Source: Io17-Chloro-G2 sp965226825
GTDB taxonomy: Bacteria; Chloroflexota; Dehalococcoidia; Lucifugimonadales; UBA3495
NCBI GenBank assembly: GCA_965226825.1
Contig: CBDDED010000003.1
Location: 2,108,001-2,172,000 of the forward strand
Reading direction: 5' to 3'
Length of the DNA stretch: 64,000 nucleotides
Positions 57,203-64,000 of this stretch are shown one piece after another. The first letter of the stretch is position 1. Each line of letters starts with the position of its first letter. The notes under the pieces are model-generated. The model was not told the DNA's origin, did no database searches, and saw nothing but the letters and a program-made list of their open reading frames with translations. Position numbers and translations under genes: made by a program.

Positions 57203-58945
57203 ATGAATGGACCGGCGAAGGGACATATCGACGCAGGGACTTTTGGCCAGATTAAAGAACGGGGCTGCACCGTGGTTACCGGTGGGGGACACGCCATCGC
57301 CGTCTTCTTTCACGACGGCCAGGTTCACGCGGTGGACAACCGCTGTCCCCACATGGGCTTTCCCCTGGAACGCGGCAGCGTCAGGGATGGAATCCTTACC
57401 TGCCACTGGCACCACGCTCGCTTCGAGCTATCTAGCGGCGGCACCTTCAACCCCTTTGCCGACGACGTGCGCACATTTCCGGTGAACGTGGTGGACGGCG
57501 AGGTATGGATCGACCCGTCGCCCGCTCCCCGTGACGAGGGCAGGCACTGGCAACGGCGGCTGGAAGATGGCATGGAGCACAACCTGCGGCTGGTCATAGC
57601 CAAGGCAGTTCTGGGCTTGCAGGCCGCAGGCTCCGATTATCTGGAGCCGTTGCGGATCGGTGCTCGGTTCGGCACTACCTATTCGGCCAATGGGTGGGGC
57701 GCAGCGATGACCATCCTGACCTGCACCGCTAACATGCTGCCACAGCTGCACGAGGAGGACCGGCCCAGGGCCCTGTATCAGGGCTTGCTCCACGTCGCCA
57801 GGGAATGCGCGGGCAAGCCTCCCCGCTTCTCAGTGGACCCGTTGCCTACCGGGGAGAGCCGCCCGGAGGTTTTCGGCGGCTGGTTCCGCAATTTCATCAA
57901 CGTAAGGGACGATGATGGCGCCGAGCGGTGCCTCGTCTCGGCCATAGAGTGCGGGATACCCAGGGAAGACATTGCCGGCATGATTTTCGCCGCTGCCACC
58001 GACCACATCTACCTGGACGGCGGGCATGTACTGGACTTCGCCAACAAGGCTTTCGAGTTGCTGGACCACCTGGGTTGGGAGATGGCGGGACAGGTGCTGC
58101 CCAGCCTGGTTCACGGGATGGCCCGTGCGCGCCGCAGCCAGGAACTCAGCCAGTGGCGCGATCCCATCGACATAGCTTCGATGGTCTGGGAGGCAAGGGA
58201 GCAGCTTCCCAGCCTTCTTGAGCAGGGCCGGAACTACTCCGGAAAATGGGACGACGCCGGCTCCCTGGCATCCGCAATGCTGGGCGACTCACCCGGTGAG
58301 ATTATGGCGGCGGTCAAGGAGGCTATAGCCGGTGGCGCTACTGCCGGCCAACTTGGATCAGCCGTCGCCCATGCCGCCTTTCTACGCATGGCTCACTTCC
58401 ACACCTCCAACGAATTCCGCGACTGGGACACGGTGCACAATACCCTGACCGGAGCCAACGCTTTGCACCAGGCTTTAAAACGGACGCCGACTCCTGAGTT
58501 AATGCGCGGCGTTTTTGACGCGGCGATGAGTATCTACCTGGACCGGTTCCTCAATATGCCGCCCCAGAGGCTGCCCGACGCTGGGCCCAGCGGCAATTCC
58601 GCTGCACAGCAACTCGACCGGATGCTGGAGATGGTGGACGTCCGGCAGCAGGTGGAGGAATCCGCCCAGGCGGTGTCGGGTTATCTCGCCGGCGATGGCA
58701 AGCCGGAAGACCTGACGGCCACCATGGGGCGAATGATGCTGCGAGAGGACGCCAACTTCCACTCTTTCCAGATAGCAGATGCGGCATTCAAACAGTTCGA
58801 GGAGCGACAGGGCACGGAATCCGGGCGACACGTGATGATCGGCTTGTCCAGGTTCCTGGCGGCCCACTCCCCCACGCCCCGGGCCGAAGGCCAGACCTAC
58901 CAGATAGCTCTCCGGCTACAGCGCGGTGAAGAGATTTACCAGTGA
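57203..58945 (+). CDS. Rieske [2Fe-2S] domain fused to a long helical domain
   Basis: The 580-residue protein starts with a Rieske ferredoxin-type domain (about 5-110): CPHMGFPLERG and CHWHHARFELSSGG give the two Cys and two His cluster ligands. The remaining 460 residues are helix-rich without a known motif that I recognise (MTILTCTANMLPQLHEEDRP, GWFRNFINVRDDDG, AVAHAAFLRMAHFHTSNEFRDW). Repeated His residues late in this part could hold a cofactor. It has no signal peptide or membrane helix. It is likely a soluble oxygenase-like or electron-transfer protein; function unknown. It follows the DUF255 gene on the same strand. Confidence 0.85.
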   Translation: MNGPAKGHIDAGTFGQIKERGCTVVTGGGHAIAVFFHDGQVHAVDNRCPHMGFPLERGSVRDGILTCHWHHARFELSSGGTFNPFADDVRTFPVNVVDGEVWIDPSPAPRDEGRHWQRRLEDGMEHNLRLVIAKAVLGLQAAGSDYLEPLRIGARFGTTYSANGWGAAMTILTCTANMLPQLHEEDRPRALYQGLLHVARECAGKPPRFSVDPLPTGESRPEVFGGWFRNFINVRDDDGAERCLVSAIECGIPREDIAGMIFAAATDHIYLDGGHVLDFANKAFELLDHLGWEMAGQVLPSLVHGMARARRSQELSQWRDPIDIASMVWEAREQLPSLLEQGRNYSGKWDDAGSLASAMLGDSPGEIMAAVKEAIAGGATAGQLGSAVAHAAFLRMAHFHTSNEFRDWDTVHNTLTGANALHQALKRTPTPELMRGVFDAAMSIYLDRFLNMPPQRLPDAGPSGNSAAQQLDRMLEMVDVRQQVEESAQAVSGYLAGDGKPEDLTATMGRMMLREDANFHSFQIADAAFKQFEERQGTESGRHVMIGLSRFLAAHSPTPRAEGQTYQIALRLQRGEEIYQ

Positions 58946-58979
58946 AATAAGCCCAGGGCCATCATGGACAGACGAGGGT

Positions 58980-59249
58980 AGGGCCCTTCGATTGTCCCCC
59001 GTCATTCTCGCCGCAGCGGGAATCCAGAGCCCTGATTATGTGCCAAGACTGTTATGCCAACTAAGACGCGCCGGATGGACAGATTAACGTCCCACCTGGA
59101 ACATTCCTGCAGACACGCACCGGGTTGGATGGGGAAAAGGGCTCTGGATTCCCGCTGCGGCGAGAATGACAGGAATAGGGGTCAAAATGGGCTCCAGATT
59201 CCAGTTGCGGCAAGAGCGACGGGGGATTCGATTATAATCGAAAGACCCT
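58980..59249 (+). mobile_element. MITE-like element, copy 2
   Basis: The 270-bp element begins AGGGCCCTTCGATTGTCC and ends ATAATCGAAAGACCCT, matching the ends of copy 1 with a few changes. It is bounded by TA on both sides if the ends are trimmed by one base. It is in opposite orientation to 54902-55172. Confidence 0.78.
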
Positions 59250-59302
59250 AAATTCTCGCCCCACGGGGAATCCAGCGGCCCCGTCATTCCCGTCGCAGCC
59301 GG
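59250..59302. repeat. Additional palindromic repeat fragment
   Basis: CCCCACGGGGAATCCAGCGG and CGTCATTCCCGTCGCAGCCG continue the same repeat family beyond the MITE-like element and abut the HsdR remnant. Confidence 0.5.
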
Positions 59303-59423
59303 CGTTCCTGTGCCACTCGCCGGTAGTCATCTCGCTCCGCGCCCGGCTCATCCGGGGCGAAGTCCGGCCCGTGGGCCAGTCAAGGGCGGCTTCTTCGGCG
59401 ATGGCTTCGGAAAGGGTAGTCAT
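59284..59423 (-). pseudogene. N-terminal remnant of type I restriction subunit HsdR
   Basis: The frame from ATG 59423 reads TTLSEAIAEEAALDW, then after a deletion and frame change DFAPDEPGAERDDYRRVAQE and RRLRRE. This is the conserved beginning of HsdR (…GPDFAPDEPGAERxDY…). It is cut off after about 45 codons at the repeat element. The start overlaps the stop of the preceding gene by 4 bp (ATGA), as in an intact operon. Non-functional. Confidence 0.72.
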
Positions 59424-60456
59424 GCGTTCCTATGGGCCTCTGGCCCTTCGCCAATGACCGCAAGTATGCGGTTTTTCAGCTTTTCACGCAGTTCTTCAGG
59501 AGTGGTCCAGACTATGTGGTTGTAGTGATTGGTGTCGAAGTGCAATTTGTCTACAGAATCTTTTTGGCACGTGAAGATAACCGGAAGGCCAAGACCGTGG
59601 GCGAATCCTGCCTCGTAGTAAACGCCGCCTCGTGCCCCATCCTCCCCATGGGTGAAGTCTGCCACCAAGAATCTTGATTGCTTAATCCCGGCAATGATTT
59701 CATCGTCAATCTTGTTGATATGTTCCTTTTGGTCAATTCGCAAAGGCTTATATCCCGTTCTTCTATGGCTGGTTCGATACCTTCCTTTAAAGCCTCGTTC
59801 GTACTTTCGTCGAACCACATGGCAACGAAGACTTGGGAAACGTTGGGGCTAGACTGCCTTTCTGATATGCGACTAAAGCCATCGACTGTCACTTGCAGAA
59901 GTGACGAGCTAGGAAACAGTTCCTTTGTCCAGTCCATTTCGTTCAAGTAGTTGACAAGGTATTCCACCTCTTCGGCAGTCGTCGAATCCGTAGAAGCCAT
60001 TGCCTTCAAAAAGGTCGGGTTGGTCGGGTCAGGTGGGAAAACCGGCCGATTAAATGGATCTCTGGGGACCGTCTCGTCATCGACATGACTGAAGAGACTC
60101 ACAGATTGCCCGATAACGTTTGAACTCCGTGCTATGAACTGAAGCAGTCTGTCGGCCCGTTCGTGAACTGGAAGTGCTGGGGCATTTCTTGCCTCTGCTA
60201 TCAACTCGGCGGTTACCTTGGGAAAACGGACCCCCATTTTTCGTTGATCGACCAACAAAGTGGTCAACCGTGCCTTTTGAGAGTCGTCCAAGTCGTTATC
60301 TTCGGTCAGCCATTTGGCCTCTCGGGTAATCGTGTATCTGCCACCAGCTCGAGGCGACTGTTCCACATCGATCTCGCTGCCATCGTCATTCCAGAAGCCG
60401 AGCCCTGGAAAACCGTGCCATATCTGACATCCATCGATTTGATTTGAGCGGCGCAT
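59420..60456 (-). pseudogene. Nucleoside deoxyribosyltransferase-like protein, frameshifted
   Basis: Two frames overlap at about 59757-59763. The first (from 60456) gives an N-terminal domain of about 220 residues and SQVFVAMWFDESTNEALKEG IEPAIEE. The second continues TGYKPLRIDQKEHINKIDDE, IKQSRFLVADFTHGEDGARGGVYYEAGFAHGLGLPVI. One missing base in an A-rich run explains the break; it could be a sequencing error. The C-terminal domain is of the nucleoside 2-deoxyribosyltransferase / TIR-like fold. It precedes hsdR in the operon, so it may be a restriction-associated effector. Confidence 0.72.
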
Positions 60457-60663
60457 GATCCCCCTTATATTCCACTCGATAGCATTCGGAGGCGGGTCTT
60501 ATATATTAAGACCGTCTGTTAATTTCCTTGAGATTCATTTCCCCGTCCCACCAAACTCGGCAGCAGCGCATCCCGCTGGGCGATGATGGCCTTCGCGACA
60601 TCTCCGGGGCAGCATAGACAACCTCAGGAATCTCTCATATTAGCAATTTACCCACAACTCCCC

Positions 60664-61925
60664 CTACCCCGCCCCCAGCAAGTCCCCCACGCCTTCCTCC
60701 ACCGCCTTGCACTCCGTTGACGCCCGCAGCCACTTGCGCAGCTCCCGGCGGGCGATGGTAACCGTCAGCTTCGGGCGGTCTTCCCGCAACTGCTCCAGTT
60801 GCTTTGCCGCTCCGGTTGCCGCCGCTTCCCCGGCCTTGGATATAGTCAGATGCAGCGGGTTGGCGGAGTCGAATTCAGGTATGGGCAGCTTCCAGAGGTG
60901 CTTGTGCAAGTCCCGGGCCCCAAATAGGCCTTTGGACATAAGCGGCGTTACGGCGGAATACAGTGCGTTGCTGTTAATGATCGCCACCAGGTAGTAGGCC
61001 TCCCGCAAGTCTTCGCACGGGACCCAAAAGAGCTTGTAGTCAACTATTGTAGTTTCATCGATGAGTATAGCTGCGGTGGGTTGACCGGCGCTGGCATAGA
61101 CCACCCGGACCGGCCGTTGGCCCTGATCCTGCTGCCACTCCAACTGGGAGCCCAGCTTGTGCATGTAGTCCACCTGACCCAACAGGTCGAGACGTGTGGC
61201 AGTCGCTTTATTGGCTTCCCAAAAGGTGCTGATTGCCCGCCAGCGGTCGCGCATCCGGCGGTCAAGACCACCAAGCCGGACCCCTCCAACACCATTAGTG
61301 TCAACTGGGATTGCGGACTCGCCCTGCCGCAGGGGCAGCAGGGCCTTCAAAGGTTCCAGGGTGGCATACGGCACCAGCGTTTCCCCGACGTGCACGTCGA
61401 AGAGGTGTGCGGCCTCGACGGTCTGACCGGTTATAGTGGTGAGGTCCAGGTTCTTCCACGGTGCTTTGTCCTGGGCCCCTCTCCTGGGATTGACGGTCAC
61501 TGTCTGACCAGCCTGCACTAACGCCGAGTTTTCTGCTTCGTGTACGAAAAACAGGCACCGGGGCACGATCGTTGCCCCCTGTCGGGAAAACCCTGCGTAG
61601 GGAGAATCCCCCGCCACGCCGGTGTCGGTGATAGCGGCGTCTACCCGCTGAACGTCGTCAGAGCCGGCACTGCCTTCCCAGCGCTCCGAGGTCCCGGCCA
61701 GCGGATGGGCCGGAGTAGCCACGCCGCCCCGCCGGGCAAAGACCACCGACGCTGGCACCGGGAAGAAGGTGTTGGGCTGCAGCCGCTCCAGGTCCCAGGC
61801 CGTCTTGAAGCTGAAGTCGGCGGTCAGGCCGCTGCCGCCGCGCCGGGCCTACGCCACCTGCCGCTGCGCCACTTGGAGTACTGCCCGGCCTGCAGAGCGC
61901 TGTGGGGCATAACCATACCAATTAC
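60664..61925 (-). pseudogene. C-terminal fragment of a DNA methyltransferase (type IIG/N6-adenine-like)
   Basis: From about 61925 the frame reads VIGMVMPHSALQAGQYSKWR SGRWRRPG, then a frameshift near 61840 leads into TADFSFKTAWDLERLQPNTFFP VPASVVFARRGG, WKNLDLTTITGQTVEAAHLFDV and AIINSNALYSAVTPLMSKGLFGARDLHKHLWKLPIP. These are the post-catalytic and target-recognition segments of large Eco57I-like methylases. The catalytic NPPY region is missing, so this is a remnant. The intact 3' part is 364 residues. Confidence 0.65.
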
Positions 61926-62534
61926 TCAATCGACACCAAAAGCTACGGTATTCGTGGGCGTTAGAATTGTCTCCATCGTAGATTATCAAGGGGCGAGCCG
62001 CTGGAGAAAAGTTGGGCCATTGAGGTCGCAAACGCCAACTTTAACAGGAGCAAACCCAGGGACCACTAGAAATTTTGGATCCAGGTCTCGATCAACTCGC
62101 GATTCCTCGCTGCCTTCACGCTTGGGAGGTAGAATCAACGGCAAGTTGTGGTGCTCGTTGGGCTGAGATCTGAATGGACCAAAGACTCAATGACCCGGAG
62201 GTTGCATGAATTCCAATCATTCGAATAGTCATGGTTGAATGACAAACAGGTCTGATGACCGTGCTAACCTACCGGTTCGAGTCCACTACTGTGGAGACAG
62301 CCGAACAGGAAACATTTTGCTGAAGAAATGATTAACACCATTGAGCAGCGGAAGTGGTCATGGCTACAGGAAGATTGGAAGCCGATGATCCCCGGTGTAT
62401 CCGGGGTTTTTAGCGGCCCTTCCGGTGCTGTGGCGTTTGGTACGGCTTGTCATCCCCAGCGTGGCGCGGTTTCTGGCCCCACCTGTTACCGAGAACGACT
62501 GTTTGAAGAGATCGAATCCGCCGCAGACTCACTT
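61926..62534. other. 600-bp stretch without a clear gene
   Basis: A 60-codon minus-strand frame (about 62188-61990) has a protein-like composition but no recognised family and no start codon. A T-arm-like sequence (CCGGTTCGAGTCCACTAC, near 62270) does not fold into a tRNA. It may hold lost parts of the methylase gene. Confidence 0.4.
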
Positions 62535-64000
62535 TCATGGTAACTTCCGTAAGAATTTGGTCACGTAGTCGACGTCGACTGCGGGCATTCCCAGACCAAT
62601 TTCCGACAATACTTTGGAGAACCGGCTGATGTCGTAGACGCTGGTATCGGACAGGTACGGCTCGACTGACTCCAAAGACCGGACGAGAACTTTCAACTCC
62701 ATGTCATCATCGCGGTGGGCCATTGTTTCCAACCTTGATTTCCAGTACCCCAATGGAGCGCGTTCCGCCACGTATCCGTGGTTCTCCATGTATGCAAAAA
62801 CTTGATCGGCGGATACGGCGTCCTGTTGGACCACGTTGTATACCATGCCCAGGTGCCTGGGATCGTCGGAAATTTTCGTTATTGCCTTGACCAGAAAGTC
62901 GACAGGGGTCATCTCAAAAAACCAGTCCGGCGCCAAGGGGGCGCACCCCAGGCGGGCGCAGGCCTTGATTATCAATGAGAGAAAGTCATTCGGGTTGACC
63001 ATGCCGGTACCGCTGTGGTGGCCAATGTTGCCAGGACGGAATATGCATACCGGCAATCCTCGAGAAACAGCCTGCCAGACATGCCGTTCCGCAACCCATT
63101 TGGCCTGATTGTAGCCCCCCTCCATCCTGTCGACGAAGCCGTCTGTCTCGCTGTTTTCCAGGTAGGGAGTGTCATCTCCTCCGGGGAAGATGCCGTTGGA
63201 TGAAACGTATTGGATCGGTTTTGTTGCAGCGGTGCAGGCCAACTTGAGCACCTCCAATGTCCCGCCGACGGTGTGGGGCTTGGCTGCGGAATAGGGGTAG
63301 GCGTAATTGACCGAGGCGGCGCAATGGAATATCAGGTCGACCTCTTCCGCCAACCGTTGGTACTCGTCATTGTCCAGTCCCATTCTGGGCTGCGTGAGAT
63401 CTCCAGCCACCGGGACAATCCGTTGTCCGGCGGACTGGCCGGCCAGCCCGTAAAACCTCAGGGTGTCCAGCACGCGGTTGGCGGACCCGCCCTGTCCTGA
63501 GCCCCGGTCCCTTGCCAGGCAGTAGAACCGGGTGTCCGGTCCCGTGGCGCGCAGCAGTTCGTCAAGAAGAAAGGCGCCCAGGAACCCGGTTGTTCCCGTC
63601 ACAAGCACCGAGGATGCCTCGCTGAGACGGGTTATTCTCGTGGCGCCTCCTGGTGAGATCTCCGGATCCAGGATCGAGTCCTCGGCCAGCGACATTCCAG
63701 GTTCCATATTCGGCCCTCTGTTGTCCAAGTACGCGCCCAGCTCACTTATGGTGGGATACTCGTAGATCTCCGTTCCTTTTAGTTCAATCCCGAACAGCTC
63801 TTCGATGCTCAGGGTGAGGTCCAGGCCCGTCAGGGAGTTGCCGCCGAGATCAAAGAAGTTCCAGTCGTTTTCCAATGAGTCGCCGTCGACTTCCAGTGCT
63901 TCACTCCATAGCTCCCGAAGGGCCCTGCGACGCTCACCCGCGCTAGCGTGCTTGGACAGCGGGGTTTGCTGACTAACCGCAGGTCTCCTTTGCCGCAGTG
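62535..64000 (-). CDS. Carrier-protein plus thioester-reductase protein (partial, NRPS-like/carboxylic acid reductase)
   Basis: The frame runs to the window edge, so the start lies beyond it. About residues 35-95 form an acyl/peptidyl carrier domain with the phosphopantetheine site DLGGNSLTGLDLT. The last 370 residues are an SDR-type thioester reductase: VLVTGTTGFLGAFLLDELL (NADPH site), HCAASVNYAYPYSAAKPHTVGGT, and YNQAKWVAERHV (catalytic Tyr-x3-Lys). It would release an acyl chain from the carrier as an aldehyde or alcohol. An adenylation domain is expected upstream. Confidence 0.9.
   Translation of the reverse strand, partial: LRQRRPAVSQQTPLSKHASAGERRRALRELWSEALEVDGDSLENDWNFFDLGGNSLTGLDLTLSIEELFGIELKGTEIYEYPTISELGAYLDNRGPNMEPGMSLAEDSILDPEISPGGATRITRLSEASSVLVTGTTGFLGAFLLDELLRATGPDTRFYCLARDRGSGQGGSANRVLDTLRFYGLAGQSAGQRIVPVAGDLTQPRMGLDNDEYQRLAEEVDLIFHCAASVNYAYPYSAAKPHTVGGTLEVLKLACTAATKPIQYVSSNGIFPGGDDTPYLENSETDGFVDRMEGGYNQAKWVAERHVWQAVSRGLPVCIFRPGNIGHHSGTGMVNPNDFLSLIIKACARLGCAPLAPDWFFEMTPVDFLVKAITKISDDPRHLGMVYNVVQQDAVSADQVFAYMENHGYVAERAPLGYWKSRLETMAHRDDDMELKVLVRSLESVEPYLSDTSVYDISRFSKVLSEIGLGMPAVDVDYVTKFLRKLP

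Noticed and set aside
62240..62300. Possible tRNA T-arm (GGTTCGAGTCC)
   Set aside because: The flanking bases do not pair into T or acceptor stems, so no tRNA can be drawn.

Overview
The window is GC-rich, densely coded bacterial chromosome, most likely from an uncultivated Chloroflexota lineage (Dehalococcoidia or SAR202-like). The evidence is the Val/Thr/Glu-rich linker after the lipobox of the substrate-binding lipoproteins, a 23S rRNA gene separated from 16S and 5S, abundant short-chain and amino-acid catabolic enzymes, and many dispersed palindromic repeats. The lineage assignment is inferred, not tested.

Layout. 0-4.5 kb: the tail of pheT, moeA and a small hypothetical gene run toward infC-rpmI-rplT, and a PAC2 protein follows. 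4.7-14.7 kb: two complete amino-acid ABC importers, a liv-type branched-chain system (binding protein plus livG-F-H-M on the other strand) and an aap/bzt-type general L-amino-acid system. 14.7-26.8 kb: a VapBC-like pair, two VOC proteins, and catabolic genes (cyclase-family hydrolase, CoxG-like protein, M20 carbamoylase, FAD amine oxidase, gluconolactonase-like protein, MmgE/PrpD, MOSC, enoyl-CoA hydratase). 27-33.5 kb: a repeat-rich low-coding stretch, a promoter, a lone 23S rRNA gene carrying a 393-nt group I intron at E. coli position U1923, tRNA-fMet, and a small islet bounded by a duplicated tRNA 3' half that carries a broken trypsin-like protease with a GOLD domain. 33.5-40 kb: a TM2 / DUF2752 / thioredoxin-fold operon whose redox protein has an in-frame TGA exactly where the first cysteine of CxxC should be (candidate selenoprotein), an Lrp ligand-binding domain, two acyl-CoA dehydrogenases, a Cys-cluster HTH protein with a striking operator, YqeK and a HIT protein.

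40.7-43.8 kb: an McrBC-type modification-dependent restriction locus with a DUF4926 gene in the middle. 43.8-54.2 kb: a cupin, an aminotransferase, and arginine biosynthesis genes (argJ, argB, argD, argG) interleaved with a large UPF0182 membrane protein and a DUF433/DUF5615 toxin-antitoxin pair. 54.9-59.25 kb: a DUF255 thioredoxin-domain gene and a Rieske-helical fusion gene, flanked by two inverted copies of a ~270-bp MITE-like element. 59.3-62 kb: scars of restriction-modification genes (HsdR N-terminal remnant, frameshifted deoxyribosyltransferase-like gene, methylase fragment). 62.5-64 kb: the C-terminal half of an NRPS-like or carboxylic-acid-reductase protein (carrier plus thioester reductase) that runs off the window.

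The most notable observations are the candidate UxxC selenoprotein with a SECIS-like hairpin, the group I intron at the I-CeuI site of the 23S gene, the tRNA-fMet islet with the protease-GOLD fusion, the AUA start of infC, the TAGAAC operator array, and the inverted MITE pair.
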